A DNA stretch of 64,000 bases, taken from positions 90,586 through 154,585 of the forward strand of contig JAVBPR010000012.1 of NCBI GenBank assembly GCA_031549485.1, read 5' to 3'. The stretch is from JAVBPR01 sp031549485. Lineage in GTDB: Bacteria; Bacillota; Clostridia; Oscillospirales; Feifaniaceae. Under the pieces are notes generated by a model. The model worked only from the letters and a program-made list of their open reading frames with translations. It had not been told where the DNA came from and ran no database searches. Positions 43,096 to 51,666 of the stretch are shown piece after piece. The position numbers were made by a program, and so were the translations under genes. How positions within the stretch are numbered: the first letter of the stretch is position 1; every line of letters starts with the position of its first letter.

Positions 43096-43908
43096 TTATA
43101 CGACAGAAAACGCGTTAAACGCTCCGTCAACTGGAATAACAACGCCGTTTACAAATTTTGCGCCATCCGAAAGGAGGAACAAAATAGCTCCGCAGAGCTC
43201 TTCAGGCTCGCCATAGCGCTTCATCGGAGTGTGATCAAGCACACGCTGTCCGCGCGCGGTAGGTTTTCCGGTTTCTTTGTCGGTCATCAAATAGCGGTTC
43301 TGGTTGGTAAGCAAAAATCCGGGAGCGATGGCGTTAACCCTAATATCGGTGGAATATTCGAGATTAAAATGGCAGGCAAGCCACTCGGTGATATTGCTTA
43401 CGGCAGCTTTTGCCGCGCTGTATGCGATAGTTCTGGTGAGCGGATGGTATGCGCTCATCGAGCTTATATTAATGATATTTCCGCTTTTTTTGTCGCAAAT
43501 CGTCTTTCCGAAAACCTGTGTCGGCAAAATTGTCGCGATAAGGTTTAGGTCAAAAACTTTCCTGAAACCGTCAACGGTAAGGTCGAAAAAACTTTTTTCA
43601 TCGCTTGTCGTCGCATCTGGATGATTTCCGCCCGCACCGTTTATAAGAATATCGATAGTGCCGAATTTTGCAAGAATTTTTTCGCGGCAAGCTTCAAGGC
43701 TTTCTTTTTCAAGGCAGTTTGCGCCAAAGCCCTCGGCGGCGCCGCCCGCAGCTTTGATTTTGTTTGCTACTTCGACAGCCGCCTCTTCGCGCAGGTCGAC
43801 AACGGCGACTTTAACGCCTTCTTTTGCGAGAAATTCTGATATCGTAGAGCAAATAACTCCGCCGCCGCCGGTGACAACGGCGACTTTTCCGCCAAGTTCG
43901 TTATACAT
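43096..43908 (-). CDS. SDR-family sugar-acid oxidoreductase (D-mannonate oxidoreductase-like)
   Basis: A 270-residue classical short-chain dehydrogenase. The cofactor motif is VTGGGGVICSTISEFLA (about residues 11-27), NGAGG follows, then ISSMSAY and the catalytic YSAAK; the Asp of VAVVDLRE suggests NAD rather than NADP. Overall it resembles the SDR-type fructuronate reductases (D-mannonate oxidoreductases) of Firmicutes, so a keto sugar acid is a plausible substrate. GGAGG precedes the ATG. It faces away from the DUF4432 gene, and their promoters overlap at the -35. Confidence 0.82.
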   Translation of the reverse strand: MYNELGGKVAVVTGGGGVICSTISEFLAKEGVKVAVVDLREEAAVEVANKIKAAGGAAEGFGANCLEKESLEACREKILAKFGTIDILINGAGGNHPDATTSDEKSFFDLTVDGFRKVFDLNLIATILPTQVFGKTICDKKSGNIINISSMSAYHPLTRTIAYSAAKAAVSNITEWLACHFNLEYSTDIRVNAIAPGFLLTNQNRYLMTDKETGKPTARGQRVLDHTPMKRYGEPEELCGAILFLLSDGAKFVNGVVIPVDGAFNAFSVV

Positions 43909-43935
43909 GTATATTCCTCCGATAGCTTTTTTTTA

Positions 43936-43964
43936 ATTATAATATTAATTTCATATATTGTAAA
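43936..43964 (-). promoter_or_regulatory. Promoter of the SDR gene
   Basis: On the minus strand TTTACA (43959-43964), 17 bases, TATAAT (43936-43941). Its -35 occupies almost the same bases as the -35 of the divergent promoter. Confidence 0.7.
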
Positions 43965-43986
43965 CTTATCTTGCGGATTATATAAT
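43958..43986 (+). promoter_or_regulatory. Promoter of the DUF4432 gene
   Basis: TTGTAA (43958-43963), 17 bases, TATAAT (43981-43986), 30 bases before the ATG. Confidence 0.75.
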
Positions 43987-44015
43987 TGTAAATTATAAAG
44001 CAAAAGGAGAAGCCG

Positions 44016-45047
44016 ATGATTAATCTTTTTGGGAACAAACTAACTAAGAAAGAACTTTTTGAAAGAATCGGGAATTTATCGCAGATTGCGGGCGTTCGCA
44101 AGAGCGTTTTGAAAGACGGAAAAGAAGACGGCGTGGAGATGATTGAGGTTCGCACCGGCGCGGGACTTAACTATAAAATCCTGCCGGGCCGCTGCCTTGA
44201 TATCGCTTGGGCGGATTTCGAAGGGGTGCCGGTTTCGTTTATAAGCAAATCCGGCGTCGCCTGCGCAAACTACTGGGAGCCGACGAGAGAGCCGTGGGGA
44301 GATATGTTTTACGGCGGGCTTATGACAACCTGCGGACTGACCTGCGTCGGCGCGCCTAATATATATAATGGAAGAAGGCTTCCTCAGCACGGCGAGATTG
44401 CGACAATCCCGGCGACAAATGTCGGAACTTTCGAAGACTGGGACGGCGATAGCATGAAAATGGGTGCCCGCGGTGTCGTCCGCCAAAGTTATTTTAATCA
44501 CGAAAATCTCGAGCTGACCAGAGAAATAAGCTCGAAACTCGGCGAGAATACGATAATTATTAAAGACACGGTCGAGAATATCGGATGCGAAAAACAGCCG
44601 CTTATGATTCTTTATCACTTTAATTTCGGCTATCCCTTTGTTTCGCCCGATGCCGAAACTATTGTAAACAGCGCAAAAACCGTTCCGACCTGCGATGCCG
44701 ATCCGAAAGCGGTTGACCTTTATTCAAAGTTTTTTGAGCCGGGGCAGGATCCGGTGGGCGACCGCTGCGTTCATCACACGGTTATCCCGGATGGCGACGG
44801 CATTTCAAGGGGCGTTTTGCAGAACAAAAAGCTCGGCATAAAAGCCACGGTGGAATTTAAAAACGAGCAGCTAAAAGCGCTTTGCAACTGGACAAGGCTC
44901 TTAAAAGGCGATTACGTCACCGCGCTTGAGCCGACCAACAATTTCGGAAAAGGCACCGGTCCGGAGGAGCAAAACGGGACGCTTGAATATATCGAGCCTG
45001 GAGAAAAGAGGCAGTTCGAAGTCCGTCTTGTTTTCGAGAGATTATAA
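44016..45047 (+). CDS. DUF4432 family protein (aldose-epimerase fold)
   Basis: A 343-residue protein of the DUF4432 group, related to aldose 1-epimerases and galactose mutarotases by fold. Visible are GVEMIEVRTGAGLNYKILPGRCLDIAWADF, MTTCGLTCVGAPN, LPQHGEIATIPA and the C-terminal ALEPTNNFGKG. Family members occur in sugar catabolic loci and probably act on the anomeric centre of an acid sugar. GGAGAAGCC lies before the ATG. It is divergent from the SDR gene and convergent with the isomerase operon, sharing a bidirectional terminator. Confidence 0.85.
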   Translation: MINLFGNKLTKKELFERIGNLSQIAGVRKSVLKDGKEDGVEMIEVRTGAGLNYKILPGRCLDIAWADFEGVPVSFISKSGVACANYWEPTREPWGDMFYGGLMTTCGLTCVGAPNIYNGRRLPQHGEIATIPATNVGTFEDWDGDSMKMGARGVVRQSYFNHENLELTREISSKLGENTIIIKDTVENIGCEKQPLMILYHFNFGYPFVSPDAETIVNSAKTVPTCDADPKAVDLYSKFFEPGQDPVGDRCVHHTVIPDGDGISRGVLQNKKLGIKATVEFKNEQLKALCNWTRLLKGDYVTALEPTNNFGKGTGPEEQNGTLEYIEPGEKRQFEVRLVFERL

Positions 45048-45057
45048 CTAAAAAATA

Positions 45058-45092
45058 AAAACCGTCCCGCATTTGCGGGACGGTTTTGTTTT
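45058..45092. terminator. Bidirectional terminator
   Basis: AAAACCGTCCCGCA pairs perfectly with TGCGGGACGGTTTT; T-rich tails on both strands. It serves the DUF4432 gene (+) and the isomerase operon (-). Confidence 0.92.
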
Positions 45093-45098
45093 ATAAAA

Positions 45099-46490
45099 TT
45101 ATTTAATAACAACCGGGTTAAGGCCGATTTGCTTTGCATAGGCAACAAGGCTTTCAACGCTTGCGTCGTAGATAAATCCGCCGTGGTGAGTACCGCCCGC
45201 CTCGCTGTATTTTTTGAGAAAATCATTTATCGGCATCTCGGGTTTAAACCAACCCTCGATGGTCGCTTTCATCTTATCGCTGCCGCCTTTGTCGACCATT
45301 TCGATAGGGAAGAGGATAAAATCGAATCCGTCTTGGCTCGGCGAAACGTTGAAATAAACCGCTTTGCCCGCCTTGAACCTGCCCCATGAAAACACAGGAT
45401 AACCGGCGTCGGTATATTCAAATTTCATTTTGGAAATTACCGGTTTTTCGGCGCAGAGAGCGGTGTTCATCTCGCCCATATGAGAGAGGAAAACAAGGTC
45501 GTCGTTCCATGACGGGCAGAACATCTCGGCGAAGGTAGTTCCCTCGAAAGCCGAGAGCAGCGAGCCGACGATAGCGGCGGTGAGAACATCGCCCTCTCCG
45601 GCATAGCCGAGGCCGCGAGCCATTCCCTTGCAGGCCTCCATGAAGGTCATGCGCGGAATGCCGCTATCTTTTGTTATAGCAAGAAAGTTTACCGTAAAAG
45701 CGGAAAGCCCGGTTTTTTCAGCCCATTTGCGGAGCATGAGGTTTGCCTTGGTGCTTTCGATGTAATCGTTATCTATTTCGGTTTCGATAATATAATTTTG
45801 CTTGTCGCTTTCGATTTCGGCGTCAATCTCTTCTTTTGTAATCGCGGAAATTATCGCCGGAGCATCATTTTTCAGGTCGAATTCAACAAGCTCAACACCG
45901 AAATCCGAGAGGAGTTTTTCGCTTGTGATGCGGAAGTCGCCCATGCCGTCAAACGGCTCGCCGACGATGCCGACTTTAGAGCCTTTCAAAGCCTTTGCCG
46001 CCGACAAAGCGCGGCATACATCGCCGACGCGCGAAACGACGTCGCTGTGGTCAAGATGCCCGGCTTCCACAAAATATGTTTTGCCGTATTTGCGGAGAAG
46101 GCAGGTCATATCCTGTACGCCGTGAATGCCGTGGTTTGCCATAAGATTCGCGACGTCGTATTCCTCGGCGTAGTTATAGCAAACGGTGGAATCGAGCACG
46201 ACGATGGGCGCTTTCGCAAGAAGAAGCGCTTCGATGCTTTCAAGCGACGGCGAATAGGCGAGATGAAGAGTCACAATAGCGTCAACATTTTCGCTGTTAA
46301 ACATATCGACAGCGGCTTTGAACTCGCTTGCGACACAACAGATAGGAGCTTTGACAAGGTCAAAACCCTCGTCCTCCATCATTGTCTGGGCTTTGATAAG
46401 ATACGGAGTGAGGTCATTTCTCGTCTCGGGAACAACCTCGTCGTAAAGTTTTACATATAGCGGCAAAAAGCCGATTTTGATTTTTTTCAT
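45099..46490 (-). CDS. L-fucose/L-arabinose isomerase family protein
   Basis: A 463-residue protein with the fold of L-fucose and L-arabinose isomerases, which convert aldoses to ketoses using Mn2+. It begins KIGFLPLYVKLYDEV; GIHGVQDMTCLLRKYG and GEPFDGMGDFRI are typical of uncharacterised members; the C-terminal AGGTHHGGFIYDA resembles the substrate-entry end of arabinose isomerases. Substrate unknown. It is the last gene of a minus-strand operon with an FGGY kinase and an amidohydrolase, a layout suggesting isomerisation then phosphorylation. AAGGAGG precedes the ATG. Confidence 0.82.
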   Translation of the reverse strand: MKKIKIGFLPLYVKLYDEVVPETRNDLTPYLIKAQTMMEDEGFDLVKAPICCVASEFKAAVDMFNSENVDAIVTLHLAYSPSLESIEALLLAKAPIVVLDSTVCYNYAEEYDVANLMANHGIHGVQDMTCLLRKYGKTYFVEAGHLDHSDVVSRVGDVCRALSAAKALKGSKVGIVGEPFDGMGDFRITSEKLLSDFGVELVEFDLKNDAPAIISAITKEEIDAEIESDKQNYIIETEIDNDYIESTKANLMLRKWAEKTGLSAFTVNFLAITKDSGIPRMTFMEACKGMARGLGYAGEGDVLTAAIVGSLLSAFEGTTFAEMFCPSWNDDLVFLSHMGEMNTALCAEKPVISKMKFEYTDAGYPVFSWGRFKAGKAVYFNVSPSQDGFDFILFPIEMVDKGGSDKMKATIEGWFKPEMPINDFLKKYSEAGGTHHGGFIYDASVESLVAYAKQIGLNPVVIK

Positions 46491-46504
46491 ATTTTCCTCC
46501 TTAT

Positions 46505-47542
46505 TTATTTTATTCCGAATATTTGTGAGCTTGTTTTATAGAATATTTTTTCAACGTCTTCTTTGGAAAGGCCGAGCTCTTTGCAAGCTTTTTTGCAGGA
46601 GAGAATTTCTTCGTATAGGAAGAATGAAATTTCTTCCGCTTCGGGGCCGACAACTTCGCGCATGTGCGGATCGGAAGAAACATCGCCGAGCGAACCTTTT
46701 TCGATAACATTTATATAAAAGCCGTTTTCGACAACCCTTTTGGCTTTCATTCTGAAAATCGGGAGATCGGAGCCGAAGATGAAGCGGTCGGTTCCAAAAT
46801 ATTTCATTACCTGCTCCATGACATATGCGTTTGTGTTTGCGGTGAAATCCCAGATTGTAGTTTTGCTGTTTTTCATAATATCAAGGGTGTTTCCGAGGTC
46901 TTCGTCTGCGTATGCGCGCCCGAGATGGGCGATAAGGAGCTTAACGTTGGGATATTTCTCTTCAATTTCAAGCATCTGCATATAATTTACAGGATCTTTA
47001 AGCCGTCCGCTTCGCGGAATGTGAAGCATAACGGCGAGGCCGTGTTTGTCGCAAACTTTCAAATGCTCGTGCGTAAGAAAATCAAAAACACGGATTTCAG
47101 AGGTCGGAATATAGGAAGGTGCAAATTCGAGATAAACTTTTATTCCGCTAAAACCGCCGCTTAAAACCGCTTTTTCAAGCTCCTCGGGGCTCTCGGAAGG
47201 ATGCGCGAAATAAAGCGCGCCAAAACCGCGCTTTTTCGCCTCGTCCCGGACGTAGTCGTTGTTGACCTTGAGGTCGACGGCGACATTCGCAAAGCCGAAC
47301 ATGACGGGAACGACCTCGTTTTCAGGGAACATCAGGTTATAGCTTTCAACAAGGTCCTCGACCGGGTTGTGGCTTGCGACCATGTTGGGCCACGCGCAGG
47401 AGCGGGCCGCTTCGTCGACGCCGGTGACAAACTCGGAACGCCAAACGTGCGTGTGCGCGTCTATAAACCGCTTCGGAAGAAAATCTTTTAATTCTTCGCG
47501 GTAAATTCTGCGGTCGACATCGGTAACATTAAGCAAACTCAT
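46505..47542 (-). CDS. Amidohydrolase_2 family metal-dependent hydrolase
   Basis: A 345-residue TIM-barrel hydrolase. The metal motif HxH is in FIDAHTHVWRSEF (about residues 27-39), with further ligands expected in MLHIPRSGR, LIAHLGRAY and the Asp of IFGSDLPIFR. The family includes lactonases, decarboxylases and uronate-type enzymes, so a sugar lactonase is one reasonable guess in this operon. It lies between the FGGY kinase (3 bases) and the isomerase gene (14 bases), hence one transcript. Confidence 0.83.
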   Translation of the reverse strand: MSLLNVTDVDRRIYREELKDFLPKRFIDAHTHVWRSEFVTGVDEAARSCAWPNMVASHNPVEDLVESYNLMFPENEVVPVMFGFANVAVDLKVNNDYVRDEAKKRGFGALYFAHPSESPEELEKAVLSGGFSGIKVYLEFAPSYIPTSEIRVFDFLTHEHLKVCDKHGLAVMLHIPRSGRLKDPVNYMQMLEIEEKYPNVKLLIAHLGRAYADEDLGNTLDIMKNSKTTIWDFTANTNAYVMEQVMKYFGTDRFIFGSDLPIFRMKAKRVVENGFYINVIEKGSLGDVSSDPHMREVVGPEAEEISFFLYEEILSCKKACKELGLSKEDVEKIFYKTSSQIFGIK

Positions 47543-47545
47543 TAT

Positions 47546-49054
47546 TTAAAACGCCTTTCCGTTATATATTTTCTCGATAAGGGGAATCATTCCGGAATAT
47601 CTTTCGAATTTTTCAAGATAGAATTCATGCTCAGCGGCGGCGGGGGCGGGGATTTCAACGAATTCACCGGTGTTTGCGACAGCTTCGTTTACCGAAGAAA
47701 ATACCCCGGCGGCGGTACCGGCGATAGCGGCCGCGCCGATACAGGCGATATTAGCCTCTTTAAATCTTGTTATCGGAAGCCCGGTGACAGCTGAGATGAC
47801 GTTGGTCCAAAGCGGGCTTTTGGAAGCGCCGCCAACAAGGCGGAGAGCCTTTGCGGGAGAACCTATTGCAGCGTAGCCGTCGAGAATAAGTTTTGCCTCA
47901 AAAGCAATGCCCTCCATAATCGCGAGAGCTTCATCGTAAAAATCATGTTCAAGCGAAAGGCCGATAAAGGAAGCCTTGCTTTTCGCGTTCCAGCGCGGAA
48001 ATGCGCTTCCGTTCCAGTGAGGGAAGAAAAACAGGTTTTTGCATTTATCCCTCCTGGACGCCGCTTCGATATCGATTTCGGCGAAGCTGTCGGGGCGAAG
48101 ATGCCCGTTGTCGATTTTCTGCGCAGAAAAATGCTTGCGAAGCCATTCGAGGCTAACGCCCGCGCCCGGCACGGTGCAAAGAACGCCGTAAAGCCCGGGG
48201 ACGGTATGATTGCCGACGCCGACCATGCTTTTGTCGTCAAAGGTGAGTTTGTCAGAAATTCCGAGCGGAGCCCAAGCCGTTCCGGTGGATAGTAGAACAT
48301 CGCCGGGATTTACGGCGCCGGCGCCGGTAGCGGCGGCATATTGATCGTGCGCGCCCGAAACAACAATAGTTTTGGTTGTAAGCCCGAGCTGTTCGGCGGC
48401 GTCATGCGTGAGATTGCCGATTATTTCGCCGGTCGGCACGATGTCGGGCAGAAGCCCGCGCGGGAACCCGACGGCAGAGAGGATTTTATCGCTCCAATCG
48501 CAGGTGTTTATATCAAAAATCTGCATGATACCCGCGTTAGTTTGGTCGATAGCAAATTTTCCGGTTAGCCGAAAATTGACAAAGTCAACGGTGGTAAGCA
48601 TTTTATAAGAGCCGTTGATAAGGTCGTTTCTGTGTTCTTTTATCCACATGAGCTTTGTGGCGCAAAGCGCGCCGCTCGGCTTCCAGCCGGAAATCCTGTA
48701 TATTTCGGTTTCCGGGATTTTTTCAAAAAGTTTCGGAAGATAATCGTTGCCGCGGGCATCCATCCATGTGATGGCATTATTAAGCGGCGTACCGTCCTCG
48801 TCGACAAAAACAAGGCTTCCGCCCTGCGTACTCATAGAGAGCGCCGCTATTTCTTCGGTGTGGCTAAAGCCTTCGATACAGGCGCGCACGGTGGTGACAA
48901 CCGTTTCCCACCAATCGTTTGCGTTTTGCTCTATATAACCGCCGGGTGTTATAAGCGAATACTCCCTATAACTGCTTTTTAAGATTTTCCCATGGCTGTC
49001 AATCAGCATGGATTTTGTGCCGGTAGTTCCGATATCGATTCCAAGAACGTACAT
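47546..49054 (-). CDS. FGGY-family carbohydrate kinase (xylulokinase-like)
   Basis: A 502-residue sugar kinase. Seen are YVLGIDIGTTGTKSMLIDS at the N terminus, ALSMSTQGGSLVFVDEDGTPL, WMDARG, ISGAHDQYAAATGAGAV and the C-terminal LRLVGGASKSPLWTNV. It is closest in pattern to xylulokinases but its substrate is not fixed. ATG 49054 is chosen because AAGGCGG lies 9 bases upstream; the in-frame ATG at 49075 lacks a ribosome site. It is the first gene of the operon with the amidohydrolase and isomerase genes, behind a TTGCTT/TATAAT promoter. Confidence 0.88.
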   Translation of the reverse strand: MYVLGIDIGTTGTKSMLIDSHGKILKSSYREYSLITPGGYIEQNANDWWETVVTTVRACIEGFSHTEEIAALSMSTQGGSLVFVDEDGTPLNNAITWMDARGNDYLPKLFEKIPETEIYRISGWKPSGALCATKLMWIKEHRNDLINGSYKMLTTVDFVNFRLTGKFAIDQTNAGIMQIFDINTCDWSDKILSAVGFPRGLLPDIVPTGEIIGNLTHDAAEQLGLTTKTIVVSGAHDQYAAATGAGAVNPGDVLLSTGTAWAPLGISDKLTFDDKSMVGVGNHTVPGLYGVLCTVPGAGVSLEWLRKHFSAQKIDNGHLRPDSFAEIDIEAASRRDKCKNLFFFPHWNGSAFPRWNAKSKASFIGLSLEHDFYDEALAIMEGIAFEAKLILDGYAAIGSPAKALRLVGGASKSPLWTNVISAVTGLPITRFKEANIACIGAAAIAGTAAGVFSSVNEAVANTGEFVEIPAPAAAEHEFYLEKFERYSGMIPLIEKIYNGKAF

Positions 49055-49089
49055 TAAAAAATCCGCCTTTTGCATATATTTGTCTAATA

Positions 49090-49118
49090 ATTATATATAA
49101 ATTCTAATAAATAAGCAA
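49090..49118 (-). promoter_or_regulatory. Promoter of the kinase-amidohydrolase-isomerase operon
   Basis: On the minus strand TTGCTT (49113-49118), 17 bases, TATAAT (49090-49095). Confidence 0.65.
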
Positions 49119-49195
49119 CCAAAAACCGCTTTATTTTATTTGCGCCGCCTTAAAAAATACCTGCCGCCGAAAGTGCGGCAAAACTCCGCCGCGGA

Positions 49196-49230
49196 CGCAA
49201 AAAAGAGGAAGAGCGTTTGCTCTTCCTCTT
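49196..49230 (-). terminator. Terminator of the diguanylate cyclase gene
   Basis: On the minus strand AAGAGGAAGAGC, 4-base loop, GCTCTTCCTCTT, then T. Confidence 0.88.
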
Positions 49231-49246
49231 GGCTTTGGCATAAAAA

Positions 49247-50749
49247 TCATCTTCTGCGGCGGTCGCGTTTTTGCGTATACATTTCAATATCGGTTTCATG
49301 AATAAGCTCGTTTATCGACTTTTCAAGGTCGTTTTTAACGCCGCAGGCAAGAGCAATCGAAACCGGGAATTTCGGGTTTTGGGCTTTTTCGCAGGCTGCC
49401 TCGATATCCGAAACAACCTTTTGCATCGTTTCGCGAGTGACGTTATGCGCTAAAATCACAAATTCATCACCGCCGATACGGAAGGAAATAGAGTTTTCGG
49501 GCGCGCAGGCGGCAAGAATATCCGCAAGAGTTTGCAACATTTGGTCGCCGACCGAATGGCCGAAAGCGTCGTTTGTGACTTTAAGATTATTTGCGTCGCC
49601 GACGACAACGCCGATAGGAAGATAATCATATCTGTCCCATTCGGTTATCAGATTATTGAGATAGTTCCTGTTTCTAAGACCGGTCAAACTGTCAAAATAG
49701 GCGGAATCCTGAAGTTTATGTATAAGCGACATAATAGGCGTAATGTTTTTGATTTCAACATAAAATCCGGCCTTTGCGCCCGAATAATAAAAGTCAGAAA
49801 CAACAGCCTGATAGTTTAGGTCCATATCGCCTTGGTGAAGCGTGAAAATAGAATCATCTTCTTTAAGATGCTGCCCGTCATGGGCGCTCACCCAAAGCGA
49901 TATAAATTCATCGATAGAATATCCTTTGAACGAGGGGATGCCGAGCTCTTTACCTATTTCCGCCGCCTTGCTGTTATAATCCAAAATTACTTTTTCGAGG
50001 TCCAAAACGAGCAGCGGATTAGGTGAAGCATCGAAAAATAAAGCGCGCGAAGAGGAGAGCATATCAAGCGCGTGCGATTTATAAATCGCATAATAAAACA
50101 AAATCTGTGTGATGCTGTTAAAAAACGGTGCCAAATCAAGTCCGTAGGGAGCAAGCCCCAAAGCGGAAACGCCCGAAGAAATCATCGACAAGAAAAGGCC
50201 GATGAGCATAAGATTTGTCGGCAGGCGATACCCCTTGGGCTGTTTTATCATATGGCGGACAAGATAAACCGCTGTGATAATTAAAAGCACATAGCAGAAA
50301 ATCGAGTGTGCAAAAAACCAAAATCCGTTTATGCAACGCACGATTTTTATCCCGTCTTCGTAAGACATCACGATATCGTGACGCAAAAATCCGTGAAGGT
50401 GATTCGTTAAAGCGAAGATTAGATTTATTATCGGGAAGATAAAAATCGGGAAAAGTATCTTTCGGCTAAGCGGCTTGTAATTAAGCGCGGCGCGGACCGA
50501 AAGAAAGAGAAAAATGCCGGAACAACATACAAATACAAGCTTTATATTATGAAGAAAAAGCGTGGCTGCAACGCTTGGCACAATATACGCAATAGCGTTG
50601 ATAACGGCCCAAAGCGTGTTGCTGGCACAAAGCAGAACAAACCAAACGGTAGCCGCTTTTTCGGTTCTCCTTCCCGAGGCGATGAACGCAACAGGGGCAG
50701 AAATGGCCGCAAAAATTAGCAAGCAGGCAGCGATAATGTTATTTGGCAA
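49247..50749 (-). CDS. Membrane diguanylate cyclase (7TM-PAS-GGDEF)
   Basis: A 500-residue signalling protein. The N-terminal half has about seven transmembrane helices (residues 5-230) like the histidine-kinase N-terminal 7TM region; a PAS-like domain follows (about 245-335); the GGDEF domain (about 340-495) has SLTGLRNRNYLN and an intact FRIGGDEFVIL, so it should make cyclic di-GMP. The five residues before the motif do not contain the RxxD inhibitory site, so product feedback is not expected. The start is TTG 50749 behind GGGAAGTG. No effector or EAL gene is adjacent. Confidence 0.88.
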   Translation of the reverse strand: MPNNIIAACLLIFAAISAPVAFIASGRRTEKAATVWFVLLCASNTLWAVINAIAYIVPSVAATLFLHNIKLVFVCCSGIFLFLSVRAALNYKPLSRKILFPIFIFPIINLIFALTNHLHGFLRHDIVMSYEDGIKIVRCINGFWFFAHSIFCYVLLIITAVYLVRHMIKQPKGYRLPTNLMLIGLFLSMISSGVSALGLAPYGLDLAPFFNSITQILFYYAIYKSHALDMLSSSRALFFDASPNPLLVLDLEKVILDYNSKAAEIGKELGIPSFKGYSIDEFISLWVSAHDGQHLKEDDSIFTLHQGDMDLNYQAVVSDFYYSGAKAGFYVEIKNITPIMSLIHKLQDSAYFDSLTGLRNRNYLNNLITEWDRYDYLPIGVVVGDANNLKVTNDAFGHSVGDQMLQTLADILAACAPENSISFRIGGDEFVILAHNVTRETMQKVVSDIEAACEKAQNPKFPVSIALACGVKNDLEKSINELIHETDIEMYTQKRDRRRR

Positions 50750-50795
50750 TTCTTCACTTCCCTAAAATATTATTCTGTAAGTTTTTTGCGAAAGA

Positions 50796-51572
50796 TTAAT
50801 CGATTAAATCGCCGACACCGCGGACGATATATTTAGGACGATAGGGGAACTCCGCGGCGATATCGATAGTGCTGACGCCCGTGAGGACGAGGACTGTATC
50901 AATTTCCGCTTCGATTCCGCAGATAATATCGGTGTCCATCCGGTCGCCTACAAGAACGCTGTCTTTGGGATCTACACCGAGAAGGTCGATGCCAGTCTTA
51001 ACCATAAGGGGATTGGGCTTTCCAAGGTAATAAGCTGTCCGTCCTGTGGCAAGCTCGATAGGAGCGAGAAGCGCGCGGCAGGCGGGAATGATTCTTCCGC
51101 CCGCGCCGGGTCCGGTGAGGTCGAAGTTGGTGCCGATGAGCTTTGCCCCGCCGCGGACGAGGGTGACCGCTTTTGCTATCTTATCATATGTATATGTTCT
51201 TGTTTCGCCGACGACCACATAATCGGGGTTGACGTCGTTCATCGTGATTCCCTGGTCGTAAAGCGCGTTAATAAGCCCCGGCTCGCCGATAACATAGGCG
51301 CTGCAGCTCACCGATTGTTTTTTCAAAAACGCGGCTGTCGCAAGCGCGGAAGTGTAAAAATGGCTTTCGTCAATTTCGATTCCGAGGCGGGAAAGTTTTT
51401 GCTGAAGCTCTTTTGGCGAACGCTCTGAACTGTTAGTTAAAAAAAGGAATTTCTTTTCGGTTTTTATAAGATGATCAATAAACTCGGGCACATTGGGAAG
51501 CAGTTCGTTATCATGATAAATAACACCGTCCATGTCGCATATTACGCCCTTTTTATCGCTGATAACAGACAT
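50796..51572 (-). CDS. HAD-IIA family sugar-phosphatase-like hydrolase (NagD type)
   Basis: A HAD phosphatase of about 258 residues. Motif I is ICDMDGVIYH, motif II FLTNSSERSP, motif III and IV VGDRMDTDIICGIEAE, and the cap contains GEPGLINALYDQG. Family members remove phosphate from small sugars or nucleotides. The start is uncertain: ATG 51572 gives the usual N terminus, while ATG 51587 and TTG 51599 are in frame, and the promoter -10 ends at 51605, leaving almost no leader. Divergent from the YdcF gene. Confidence 0.87.
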   Translation of the reverse strand: MSVISDKKGVICDMDGVIYHDNELLPNVPEFIDHLIKTEKKFLFLTNSSERSPKELQQKLSRLGIEIDESHFYTSALATAAFLKKQSVSCSAYVIGEPGLINALYDQGITMNDVNPDYVVVGETRTYTYDKIAKAVTLVRGGAKLIGTNFDLTGPGAGGRIIPACRALLAPIELATGRTAYYLGKPNPLMVKTGIDLLGVDPKDSVLVGDRMDTDIICGIEAEIDTVLVLTGVSTIDIAAEFPYRPKYIVRGVGDLID

Positions 51573-51604
51573 AGTTGCACCGTCCATACAATTTTTCAAT
51601 TTAC

Positions 51605-51633
51605 ATTATATAACATCTTTCTTGTTTGTTCAA
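51605..51633 (-). promoter_or_regulatory. Promoter of the HAD hydrolase gene
   Basis: On the minus strand TTGAAC (51628-51633), 17 bases, TATAAT (51605-51610). It overlaps the divergent promoter. Confidence 0.75.
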
Positions 51634-51649
51634 TCAAATTTGATATAAT
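51622..51649 (+). promoter_or_regulatory. Promoter of the YdcF/SanA gene
   Basis: TTGTTT (51622-51627), 16 bases, TATAAT (51644-51649) with TG extension, 17 bases before the ATG. Confidence 0.65.
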
Positions 51650-51666
51650 ATAGGAAGAGGTGGAAA

